From assembly GCA_021832305.1 (NCBI GenBank), contig JAKBLB010000004.1, positions 59,675 through 123,674 of the forward strand: 64,000 bases of DNA. The letters run 5' to 3'. Below, piece by piece: positions 43,777-51,731 of this stretch. Within the stretch, counting starts at the first letter, position 1. The number at the start of each line of letters is the position of its first letter. Below the pieces are notes generated by a model. It was not told where the DNA came from. It was given only the letters and a program-made list of their open reading frames with translations, and searched no databases. A program made the translations under genes and the position numbers. The DNA is from Pseudomonadota bacterium (lineage in GTDB: Bacteria; Pseudomonadota; Gammaproteobacteria; Burkholderiales; Ferrovaceae).

Positions 43777-46394
43777 ACTCCTTCCTGATTCCGGCCCTGT
43801 ATGGTTTGTCGGGTCTGGTGGGGCTGGCCTATGAGGTGCTGTGGGTCCGCATGGTGACCCTCCAGTTTGGCCTGAGCATCTTTGGAGTGGTCATTACGGT
43901 GGCTGCATTCATGGCGGGACTGGGGTTGGGCGCACTGGCGCTGTCCAGCCGCACTTTTCGTCGTCCCCTCCGCCTGCTTGCCCTTGTTGAAGTGAGTGTG
44001 GCCCTTTTCTCGGCTCTGTTGCCCTTTCTGGCTCCCCTCGAGGAACATGCGCTCTGGGCGGGTTTTTCTCATCAAGGGACTTTGAACTGGCATTTGGGAT
44101 TGGCCCTGGTGTCTTTCCTCCTGCTGACCCTGCCCGCTGCGGCCCTGGGGGCTGGATTTCCTCTGGTCCTGTCCTTAGGTCAACAGGTATCTGGACGGTT
44201 GGGATTGCTGTACGGGGTCAATACCCTGGGTGCCGTGTTGGGCGCTTTGCTTCCCCTGATTCTGCTGCCAATGTTCGGTTGGGTCCACGCCCTGCGGGGG
44301 ATCGCAGCGTTGGGTGCGGCACTGGGGGGCGGTTGGTGGATGCTGGAGCATTTCGAGGGAATCCCTTCTCCTGTTCAGGAAGATGAATCAATCAGGCCCA
44401 CTGGAAAATCGGGAAGAACCGAATCGATGCTCCTGCTTTTTTATGGGATCCTGGGAATGGCCAGTCTTTCCCTTGAAGTGGCCTGGACTCGCCTCTTCGG
44501 TCTATTGTTCCTGCGTACCGAGTATGTCCTGGCCTTGATTCTGGCTTCCTTTCTGGTGGGAATCGGGTTGGGTAGCCTGGTGGCGACGCGATGGCAGACC
44601 ACGTTGCGCCGATTCCGCAGTGCGTTTCCATGGATGGCTGCCGGCGGCATTCTGGCAGGACTGGCCGTGTTGCCGGTCGTGGCTACCTGGGTCGAACACC
44701 CGCTGGGTCAAACGCTGACCCAGGCACTTCTGCTTCAAGGACTGATCCTGACCCTGCTCACTTTCCCGGTGACTTTTGTCCTGGGACTGTGGCTCCCTCT
44801 TCTGAGTGAAGAGCAGGGCAGTCCCCGTACCGGGGTGAAACTGTACGGCGCCAATTCTCTGGGGGGCGCTCTGGGTGCTCTGTTGACGGGCTTTGTCTGG
44901 TTACCCTGGCTGGGGACCACCGGAACCCTGGTCTGGAGCGCGTTTCTGATCCTGGGGGCCAGTTTGACCTGGACCCGTCCCTGGACGTTGGTGCAGGGGG
45001 GACTGATGGTGGGTTTTGTGGGGTTGGGTGCCGGGCTCTGGACCTTTCCGCCGACACAGAAATTGCTGCCGGAAACGCTGGCCGGTAGCCACGATATTTA
45101 TCGCTATGAAGATGCGGTAGCCATGACTCAAGTGGTTGAGCAGCCCGATGGGCAGAGAATTCTGCTCACCGACCTGCAACGGCACGATGCCTCCTCAGAT
45201 CCGACGGCGGCTTTCGTGCAACGGAATCAGGGTCGTCTGGCCCTGCTGCTGCAAGGACATCCCCAACGGGTCTTGTTTCTGGGACTGGGCACCGGACTGT
45301 CGCTGGCCGGGAGTTCGGCGTATCCCGACGTTCGACGGGAAGCCGTGGAATTATCGCAGGGGTCCATCGAAGCGGCACGTCGTTACTTTACGCCCGTGGA
45401 TGGTCCGATCCTGAGTGAAACCGAACTGATTCAGGACGATGCGCGGCATTTCATGAGTTTCACGGAAAACCATTATGACGTCATCGTGGGCGATCTCTAC
45501 CATCCTGACCTGGCTGGGGTGGGGGCTTTACTTTCCCTGGAACAGTTTGGGCGGGTGCGGGATCATTTGTCGGCCCATGGGGTATTCGTCCAATGGTTGG
45601 CCCTGAACCAATTTGATCCTGCCGCGCTCCAGGTGGAGTTGAGAACCTTTCGGCGGGTTTTTCCCGATGCGTATCTGTTTCTGGACGGCATGCATCTGGC
45701 TCTGGTGGGGTTTCGCCAATCCTGGGCAGGCTGGTCCACGGTGGAAGCGGGTCAGGAACGTCTCAGTTCGGATCAACGAGTTGAAGCCACGGGTGGTGAG
45801 GGGGTGATGACCTGGATGGGACGTTACTGGGGAAAAATTCCTGATACGCCGGGACCGGTTCAGAAGGAATGGGCCCCCGTCATCGATTTTTCCCTGCCCC
45901 GACTGAAATATACCGGCGGCGCCCTGGAGATGACGCTGGCGGCTCTGTGGCATCAAAGGCCTTCCCTGGAGCAGGCAGCGCAGGATCTGAATCTGCCCGA
46001 ATCCCGGAGTCCGGAATTTGCCGCTGCCTGGCATGCCACCCAGTATCTGGTGCAAAGTTGGCAGGATCGTATGACCGGGCGTGACGGCGAAGCCGAACGT
46101 CTGGTTCGCCTTGCGTTCGAGGCCAATCCACGGGACCGCTGGGTGGGTTATGCGCTGGCCGATGAGGTATTGGCCCAGTTGATGCGCGCGCCATTGCCTG
46201 CCGCCCAAAAAGAAGCCGTGCTGGATAAACTGGCACTCCGTTTTCCGTGGCATGTAGAGGTGCAAAGGGCCCTCTGGAAAATACAGGGGGAGCGCCATGA
46301 ATTTGCCGAAGCAGAAAAAACCCGCCTGAACCTGCTGCGCGAAGCCCCTCTTGACCGCGAAGCCGGGATAGCGAAAAATGAAAACTTTCAGTAA
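43773..46394 (+). CDS. Membrane-fused spermidine-synthase-like protein
   Basis: 873 residues in three parts. Residues 1-430 form about twelve helices of a transporter-like bundle (ALYGLSGLVGLAYEVLWVRM; KLYGANSLGGALGALLTGFV). Residues about 430-660 are a Rossmann domain of the spermidine synthase family (VLFLGLGTGLSLAGSSAYP, DDARHFMSFTENHYDVIVGD). The rest is helical and TPR-like. Membrane-fused SpeE-like proteins are common but of unknown activity; polyamine synthesis is not assured. It starts with TTG overlapping the upstream stop and sits among oxidase genes, an unusual place. Confidence 0.75.
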   Translation: MNSFLIPALYGLSGLVGLAYEVLWVRMVTLQFGLSIFGVVITVAAFMAGLGLGALALSSRTFRRPLRLLALVEVSVALFSALLPFLAPLEEHALWAGFSHQGTLNWHLGLALVSFLLLTLPAAALGAGFPLVLSLGQQVSGRLGLLYGVNTLGAVLGALLPLILLPMFGWVHALRGIAALGAALGGGWWMLEHFEGIPSPVQEDESIRPTGKSGRTESMLLLFYGILGMASLSLEVAWTRLFGLLFLRTEYVLALILASFLVGIGLGSLVATRWQTTLRRFRSAFPWMAAGGILAGLAVLPVVATWVEHPLGQTLTQALLLQGLILTLLTFPVTFVLGLWLPLLSEEQGSPRTGVKLYGANSLGGALGALLTGFVWLPWLGTTGTLVWSAFLILGASLTWTRPWTLVQGGLMVGFVGLGAGLWTFPPTQKLLPETLAGSHDIYRYEDAVAMTQVVEQPDGQRILLTDLQRHDASSDPTAAFVQRNQGRLALLLQGHPQRVLFLGLGTGLSLAGSSAYPDVRREAVELSQGSIEAARRYFTPVDGPILSETELIQDDARHFMSFTENHYDVIVGDLYHPDLAGVGALLSLEQFGRVRDHLSAHGVFVQWLALNQFDPAALQVELRTFRRVFPDAYLFLDGMHLALVGFRQSWAGWSTVEAGQERLSSDQRVEATGGEGVMTWMGRYWGKIPDTPGPVQKEWAPVIDFSLPRLKYTGGALEMTLAALWHQRPSLEQAAQDLNLPESRSPEFAAAWHATQYLVQSWQDRMTGRDGEAERLVRLAFEANPRDRWVGYALADEVLAQLMRAPLPAAQKEAVLDKLALRFPWHVEVQRALWKIQGERHEFAEAEKTRLNLLREAPLDREAGIAKNENFQ

Positions 46395-46416
46395 ATTTCA
46401 GGGAGCGCAGAGTTAA

Positions 46417-47712
46417 ATGAATGGGGCATCGATACAGGTCTCGCGCTTTCATCTGCACCGTCGCGTGGTGCAGGGGGTCACCCTTTTGTTGGTCATTCTG
46501 GTGCCAGCCCTGGGACTGTTTCGTATCGATCCCCGTGCCGGCGCATTGGTCGTGCTGGATCGTCAGATCTGGTTCGCCGACTTCTTTTTGATCGCCGGAT
46601 TGTGGATCACCCTGCTCAGCCTTCTGGTGATGCTCTATTCCGTGGCTGGCACCGTATTTTGCGGGTGGGTGTGCCCACAGAACATATTTTCCGAATGGGC
46701 CAATTACATGACCCATCTCCTGTTGGGAAAACGGGCTGAAGTCAGCCTGGATGGTCAGGCACCGGTCATCGCCCCAGCCAAAAATCGTGTGTGGAACTGG
46801 GTGTTGCTGGGCCTTTCCTTCCTGTTGGCTTCCATGTTCCTGGGGGTGATTCCCCTGTTCTATTTTTACGACCCCTCGACGATCCTGGCTTTTCTTCTCT
46901 GGCGTTCGGATCCTGCATTGGCCAGTTCCCTGCATTGGATTTATGCGGTTTTTGTTTTGATCATTCTGGTGGATATTGCCGTGATCCGCCACTTCTGGTG
47001 CCGTTTTGCCTGCGTATACCGGGTTTGGCAGCACAGTTTCCGGACCCGTGAAACCCTTCATGTGCGTTATGACGCGAACCGCGCCAGTGCCTGCGAAAAG
47101 TGTAACTATTGCGTGACATCCTGCTTCATAGACATCGATCCACGCAAGACGGATGTCTACGACAGTTGCATCAATTGCGGCGAGTGTATCGATGCCTGCA
47201 ACCGTCTTCAGGCAAAGAAAGGGAATCCGGGGTTGCTGAGTTTTGAATTTGGCGAACGCAAAACCAAACGGGAAGCGCGTATTCACTTTCGCAACAATGC
47301 CATCGGCCTGAACTCACGCGCGGGGTGGATGACTGTCGTCATGGTCCTGGGACTGAGTTTTTTTTCCTGGGGACTGTGGACCTGGGAACCTCTTCATCTG
47401 GCAGCCTACCGGGCCGAGGTGCAAGATGCCGCGAACGATCTGGATTACCGTATCGAAATCGCCAATAAACGTTACCGTCCTGAAAGAGTGGAATTGTTGG
47501 TGCAGGGATTGAAGCCGGGAGAGTATCATTTGTCTCGGACCCAACTGACGATTCCTGCAGCAGGACGACTGTCCGCGATCCTGTCCATCTCGCCGACCCT
47601 GCCCCATGGCGTGCATTCCTTCAGAATTCTGGCTCATGCCGTTCAGGAGGACTGGAAGGACCAGTTTGCCATCCAGCATTTCTCAGAAGCCCCCAAGGGA
47701 GGAAACCCATGA
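46417..47712 (+). CDS. ccoG: Cytochrome oxidase accessory protein CcoG/RdxA
   Basis: Membrane Fe-S protein needed for copper supply to cbb3 oxidases. The 431 residues have four to five helices, the motif TVFCGWVCPQNIFSEW, and two ferredoxin-type clusters (CEKCNYCVTSCFIDIDPRK and DSCINCGECIDACNRL). A C-terminal Ig-like domain follows the last helix (from about residue 335). Its presence supports the cbb3 identity of the oxidase. The end overlaps the next gene by four bases. Confidence 0.92.
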   Translation: MNGASIQVSRFHLHRRVVQGVTLLLVILVPALGLFRIDPRAGALVVLDRQIWFADFFLIAGLWITLLSLLVMLYSVAGTVFCGWVCPQNIFSEWANYMTHLLLGKRAEVSLDGQAPVIAPAKNRVWNWVLLGLSFLLASMFLGVIPLFYFYDPSTILAFLLWRSDPALASSLHWIYAVFVLIILVDIAVIRHFWCRFACVYRVWQHSFRTRETLHVRYDANRASACEKCNYCVTSCFIDIDPRKTDVYDSCINCGECIDACNRLQAKKGNPGLLSFEFGERKTKREARIHFRNNAIGLNSRAGWMTVVMVLGLSFFSWGLWTWEPLHLAAYRAEVQDAANDLDYRIEIANKRYRPERVELLVQGLKPGEYHLSRTQLTIPAAGRLSAILSISPTLPHGVHSFRILAHAVQEDWKDQFAIQHFSEAPKGGNP

Positions 47713-48149
47713 ATCAAACCCGTGAACCCGAGCCACCCCTGAGCGAGATCCAGCCGGAATGGGGGAAAAAAGACAAAGAGCATTTTGGCTATGCATCGGA
47801 TGAAGAACGCAAGGACAAACGGGGACTGGAGGACTGGGAATTGGTAGAGAGCGTTCCTTTATCCCAGAAGCCCGTGCCTTACTGGTTTTTTGCCGTGATC
47901 TTGGTGGTTCTGCTGGTCGCGGTTGGGCTCGCCTTTCCATTTTGGGGCGTTCGCTCTGGCCACCAGAAGCACTGGCTGGACTGGGGATTTTTGTTGGCGT
48001 TGGTATACATCGCGGGCGCTGGAACCTTTGTGTACTACATGGTCCGGATGTATGGGATTGCTCATCCGGGGCGGTCAGAGACCGATGCTCAAAATTCCCT
48101 GGATTCTGCCGATCCTCAACTACATAAGACTACCGATGAAGTTCGTTGA
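47709..48149 (+). CDS. Small two-helix membrane protein, relative of the CcoP-position protein
   Basis: 146 residues: charged N-terminus (EERKDKRGLEDWELVESVPL), helix VPYWFFAVILVVLLVAVGLA followed by FPFWGVR, then a second helix (LLALVYIAGAGTFVYYMVRM). The helix-FPFWG pattern repeats the helix-FPLWG of the protein at 39554-40174, and both have proline before the helix, so they may be distant paralogues. No heme motif. It overlaps ccoG by four bases. Confidence 0.55.
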   Translation: MNQTREPEPPLSEIQPEWGKKDKEHFGYASDEERKDKRGLEDWELVESVPLSQKPVPYWFFAVILVVLLVAVGLAFPFWGVRSGHQKHWLDWGFLLALVYIAGAGTFVYYMVRMYGIAHPGRSETDAQNSLDSADPQLHKTTDEVR

Positions 48150-48546
48150 CAAGCCCTTTTGGGGCCTCCTCGGATGGGGGCCACTGTTCTTTCTGGCCGC
48201 CTGCGGCAAAATAGAATCGACTCTGCCCGATACGACATCCCAAACCTGGAACGACTGGACCGTGCGCGTGGAATCCCGCCCCAGCCCCCCTCGGGATGGC
48301 ATGAATGAGTTTCTGGTCATGGTCACCGGTGCCCATGACCGTCCCGGTTCCCGCTGTCTGGTGGATATTCGGACGGCCCAGAATGATCCCTGGAAACAGG
48401 CCATTCAGGATGGACGGGTGGGGGTCTACCGGCGCGCTGCTCTGGTCGAACCGGGGGAACGGCGTACGGTGCAGGTTCGCCTGAACTGCGCGGACGAGGC
48501 GCAGCGGGACAGCGTTTTGTTTTTCCCGCTGCATGTTCCCGACTAG
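48136..48546 (+). CDS. Hypothetical lipoprotein
   Basis: 136 residues with a signal peptide and lipobox (PLFFLAAC, Cys near residue 20). The mature part is rich in beta-type sequence: TWNDWTVRVESRPSPP, EFLVMVTGAHDRPGSRCLVD, RRTVQVRLNCADEAQ. It looks like an Ig-like periplasmic domain; the family is not recognised. It overlaps the previous gene by 14 bases. Last plus-strand gene of the island. Confidence 0.55.
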   Translation: MKFVDKPFWGLLGWGPLFFLAACGKIESTLPDTTSQTWNDWTVRVESRPSPPRDGMNEFLVMVTGAHDRPGSRCLVDIRTAQNDPWKQAIQDGRVGVYRRAALVEPGERRTVQVRLNCADEAQRDSVLFFPLHVPD

Positions 48547-48565
48547 GGTTTGCTGAGGCCGAAAT

Positions 48566-49090
48566 TCAATCTTCGGCGCGGGTACTTTCCACCGGACCCA
48601 TCAAGGTCAGGACGATATTGGAGAAGTAAACCATGAACCCGACGGCCATACAGGTGCCGGCCACGGCTACGATGGGTCCGTAGAAATGGTGGGCATGAGT
48701 CATGGCCGATCGGTCATGGAGCATCAGGTACCCCTCCCAGATGCCAAAGACCATTTGGGTCGTATAGAACCCGTAGACTCCAATGAACAGCCACCAGAAA
48801 GAATGCTGAACCAGGCGCTGGGAGTAGATGCGTTTGCCGCTCAAACGCGGGAGCAGGTAATAGGTGGTGCCCATGGCCAGGGTGACCACGCCGCCCACCA
48901 GGTTCATGTGGGCATGGGCCAGGGGGTCGATCATGTGCCCCGGCCCACCGTAGGGGCTTCCAATGGAATCGAGCCAGGCCCGAATGGGGGGGAACACCTG
49001 CAACATTCCGTGCATGGCTCCGATGAAGAGAGAGGTGGCAGAAACGATAAAAAATTTGACTAAACGGCGAAGGTCTGAGAGCGAGTGCAT
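48566..49090 (-). CDS. Second stand-alone four-helix fragment of heme-copper oxidase subunit I
   Basis: 174 residues and four helices. LAHAHMNLVGG (His59, His61), TTYYLLPRLSGKRIYSQRLV and FWWLFIGVYGF match the helix X-XI part of CcoN/NorB, like the protein at 26149-26658. In this window's CcoN the same place reads VAHAHLALLG. The upstream part keeps a His in YGGPGHMIDP, and a further HAHH lies near residue 132. No CuB site is possible. It is encoded alone on the minus strand, convergent with the oxidase operon. Two full-length fragments of this kind 22 kb apart argue for a real small family. Confidence 0.75.
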   Translation of the reverse strand: MHSLSDLRRLVKFFIVSATSLFIGAMHGMLQVFPPIRAWLDSIGSPYGGPGHMIDPLAHAHMNLVGGVVTLAMGTTYYLLPRLSGKRIYSQRLVQHSFWWLFIGVYGFYTTQMVFGIWEGYLMLHDRSAMTHAHHFYGPIVAVAGTCMAVGFMVYFSNIVLTLMGPVESTRAED

Positions 49091-49140
49091 GCGCCAACCT
49101 GTATAAATAGAGTCCGTAAGAAGGGAGGCCTAAAACAAAG

Positions 49141-49164
49141 CACCCGGTGAATAGACACCGGGTG
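49141..49164 (-). terminator. Terminator after the 42-residue peptide gene
   Basis: CACCCGGTG (49141-49149), six-base loop, CACCGGGTG (49156-49164). On the minus strand the stem is followed by CTTTGTTTTA. It separates the peptide gene from the subunit-I fragment gene downstream. Confidence 0.75.
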
Positions 49165-49212
49165 TTTGAATAAATTCCCTCTGGTCAGCAGGGACCCAGG
49201 GATAAATCCGGG

Positions 49213-49341
49213 TTATTTGCCTTTCTTTTGGTCATTGGCCAGAATGTCGACGCCCAGGCCAGCGAGGGACAGGGACACCAGAATACCGCCAACGAACAGG
49301 ATCACGGGAATGATCATGTACCCTTTATCCATAATTTCCAT
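49213..49341 (-). CDS. 42-residue single-helix peptide
   Basis: Begins MEIMDKGYMIIPVILFVGG, one membrane helix, ends ILANDQKKGK with a basic tail. GGGGAG is eight bases upstream of the ATG on the minus strand. It has its own terminator downstream, so it seems to be a single-gene transcript. Similar in design to the 34- and 36-residue peptides in the oxidase operon, but the sequences are not the same. Confidence 0.6.
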   Translation of the reverse strand: MEIMDKGYMIIPVILFVGGILVSLSLAGLGVDILANDQKKGK

Positions 49342-49440
49342 ATTTCTCTCCCCTGTTAAAGTTTTAAGTGGACGACGTCAAGATCCATCAGACATGACAC
49401 TGGGATGGTAACAAAAGACTTGGGTTCTTGGCAAACATTT

Positions 49441-50076
49441 TTAATTGGCCAGGATGGCCTGGGCATCATGGAACAACTGGTCGGGAACCTGGGGCACCTG
49501 AAAGGATGCCTGCAGGCGACCCGAGGGGTTGAACAGGAAGATCGTGCTGCTGTGATCCACCGGATAGTTTCCCCGTCCATCCTTTTCATGCTCATGAAGG
49601 ACGGCATAGATCCCTAAACTCTGGGTGAAGGGGGCGAGTTGGGCAGTTGTGGCCTGAGCCCCGATGAAAGAGGGGTCGAAGGCGGGGGTGTAACGTCCCA
49701 GAACGGACAGGGAATCGCGCCCAGGGTCCACGGAAACGAATATGACCTGAGGGGCGGTGTGACCCGCTCTTTTGAAGGATCGGGATACCGAGGCCAATAG
49801 GGCAAGGTCGGTGGGGCAGACGTCGGGACAGTGGGTATAGCCAAAGAGCAGGAAAGTCCAGTGCCCTGACAAGGACTCACGGGTCAGGGTGCCCTGGGTG
49901 GAAGGCAAGGAGAAAGGAGGCAAGGAAGGACCTTGAGCCAGCCACTGTGTTCGATCCCCAAGCCCTCGAGGAGGCGCGGGCTGGTACCAAAAGAAAAGCC
50001 CCAGGCCCCCCAGAATGAGGAGAGCCGTGCAGAACAGAAAAACGACGGATGAGGAGGATCGGGTCACCGGCCTCAT
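49441..50076 (-). CDS. SCO1/SenC-type copper chaperone
   Basis: 211 residues: N-terminal anchor (about 10-30) and a thioredoxin-like periplasmic domain with the copper motif HCPDVCPTDLALLA (Cys83, Cys87) and the third ligand His175 (YPVDHSSTIFLF). VSVDPGRDSLSVLGRYTPAF is the family's conserved strand-helix. SCO proteins deliver or reduce copper for oxidase assembly. It is transcribed after the formylglycine-enzyme-like gene, overlapping it by four bases. Confidence 0.92.
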   Translation of the reverse strand: MRPVTRSSSSVVFLFCTALLILGGLGLFFWYQPAPPRGLGDRTQWLAQGPSLPPFSLPSTQGTLTRESLSGHWTFLLFGYTHCPDVCPTDLALLASVSRSFKRAGHTAPQVIFVSVDPGRDSLSVLGRYTPAFDPSFIGAQATTAQLAPFTQSLGIYAVLHEHEKDGRGNYPVDHSSTIFLFNPSGRLQASFQVPQVPDQLFHDAQAILAN

Positions 50077-50846
50077 TGATCTCGAACCAGACGGAATCCG
50101 ATGGTATTGACGCGTACGGTGGGGTCATCGGCGGTGCGCCTACTCAAGGCGAGATCGTGGGCGTTATTGTTCCATGACCCCCCCCGCACGACCCGCGACA
50201 GGCATTCCCCATCCTGTTCGGCAGCATCGCCTTCCCAGGCAGCTCCGTTATCCGGAACATTGCGCCGATCACCCTGATTGATCCGACGGGTGTTCTGGTA
50301 GCAATCTTCCATCCACTCCCACAGATTGCCGCTCATGTCATACAGTCCCCAGGCATTGGGGGCCTTGGTGGCCACGGGATGAGGATGATTGGCGCTGTTC
50401 TCGCCGTACCATGCGATGGGATCGAGCGTATCGCCCCCGCAGTAGGGGCTGGTGAGGCCGGCTCGACAGGCATATCCCCATTCGCTTTCGGAGGGCAAAC
50501 GATAATGCCGACCGGTCCTGGCATTGAGGCGCAGGATATAGACCTGGGCATCTTCCCAACTGACACGGTCCACCGGACAGTTGTCGCCACATCGGGGAAA
50601 GGCACTGGGATTGCGATGCATGAGTGCGCGCCATTGTCCCTGGGTGACCAGGGTGGTGCTCATCATGAAGGGTTTGGAAAAGGTTACCTTCCCACCCTCA
50701 CTGAGGACAAAACTTCCCGTCGGAATCGGGGCCATTTCCGGGCATTCAGGACAATCCTGAACTCTGGGGCCAGAAGGTGAGGCCGCGCTGGCGAGGGCAA
50801 AGACGAGCATTAGTCCGCCCAATGCTTTGGAACTCAGACTGACCAT
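50073..50846 (-). CDS. Second formylglycine-generating-enzyme-like protein
   Basis: 257 residues: signal peptide ending near ALASAA, then an FGE-sulfatase domain (MAPIPTGSFVLSEGGKVTFS, TTLVTQGQWRALMHRNPSAF, YRLPSESEWGYACRAGL, WGLYDMSGNLWEWMEDC, VVRGGSWNNNAHDLALSRR). As in the 42076-43134 protein the cysteines expected after RGGSW are missing (Asn-Asn-Asn). Extra cysteines (DCPECPEM near the N-terminus; RCGDNCPVDR) could bind metal or form disulfides. The ATG at 50846 has GGAGAGG upstream. Coupled to SCO1, which supports a copper-oxidase role. Confidence 0.8.
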   Translation of the reverse strand: MVSLSSKALGGLMLVFALASAASPSGPRVQDCPECPEMAPIPTGSFVLSEGGKVTFSKPFMMSTTLVTQGQWRALMHRNPSAFPRCGDNCPVDRVSWEDAQVYILRLNARTGRHYRLPSESEWGYACRAGLTSPYCGGDTLDPIAWYGENSANHPHPVATKAPNAWGLYDMSGNLWEWMEDCYQNTRRINQGDRRNVPDNGAAWEGDAAEQDGECLSRVVRGGSWNNNAHDLALSRRTADDPTVRVNTIGFRLVRDQ

Positions 50847-50963
50847 AGGACCTCTCCAAAAAAGAACCCAACGCATGAATCTGTTCTGTGGAAGGTTTCA
50901 GTTTATCCCACTCCCGTATGGATGAAAAGGGGAAGGCCATGTTAAAGGGCGACTGGCCGCAAA

Positions 50964-51731
50964 TCACGGGGTGACGGGGGGAAGCGGTGCTTCATGAAAG
51001 ACATCACGATAGGAAGCATAGACGCTGGCGATGATGAGGGCTACGATGAAAAACCCGATCAAACCACTGATCCAGGGGAGGGCGAAACTGAGGAAAGTGG
51101 CGACGGTCAGCAGGATTCCCATGATCAGGGTGAACAGAAGAAAAGCAGGGAGATTGACAAGACAGCCCCGGGTACTGAGGGTCAGGGCTTCCAGCGTGGA
51201 CAAATCGGTAAAACGTAGAAGGGCCGGGGCAAACCAGCCCATCATGAGCAGGGCCACCTGAAGCAGCACAAGAGTGATGAACAGGGGTGTCAGAGAGAAT
51301 AAGGCCGCACGTAATTGTTCCAGGTTCTCTGCACCATCCAGGGACAAATTCTGCAGGTCGATCATTTGTTGCCCCCCCCACAGGACCAATACCAGAGTCA
51401 GCAGGGTTTCGCCGGCAATATTGACCATCCCCAACTGGAATAATCGTCTGGAACTGCTTTTGAACCCACTGAGCAGATGCGGGATCCTGAGTGAGCGTCC
51501 TTTTTCGATGGCGGCACAGCCGGCCATCATGCCGGCAAACAGAGCGGGAAGTGACAGGGAAAAAAAGACAGGACCCAGCATCGGGAACAGACTGCATACC
51601 AGAATGAAGGCAAACCACAGCGCCAGACTGGTCATCCAGCCGATGGGGCTTTGCAGGACTGCGTAGGCCCCCTGGCGAATCCATAACGCACCGTGCCATG
51701 GCGGTACCTGACGAGGGGTCAGAGGGGGCAT
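50964..51731 (-). CDS. BPSS1780-like integral membrane protein
   Basis: 255 residues with six hydrophobic segments. The start (MPPLTPRQVPPWHGALWIRQ) and GCAAIEKGRSLRIPHLLSGF are typical of the BPSS1780 family found next to housekeeping genes in Betaproteobacteria. Function unknown. Its start overlaps the end of thrB by 13 bases. Confidence 0.75.
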   Translation of the reverse strand: MPPLTPRQVPPWHGALWIRQGAYAVLQSPIGWMTSLALWFAFILVCSLFPMLGPVFFSLSLPALFAGMMAGCAAIEKGRSLRIPHLLSGFKSSSRRLFQLGMVNIAGETLLTLVLVLWGGQQMIDLQNLSLDGAENLEQLRAALFSLTPLFITLVLLQVALLMMGWFAPALLRFTDLSTLEALTLSTRGCLVNLPAFLLFTLIMGILLTVATFLSFALPWISGLIGFFIVALIIASVYASYRDVFHEAPLPPVTP

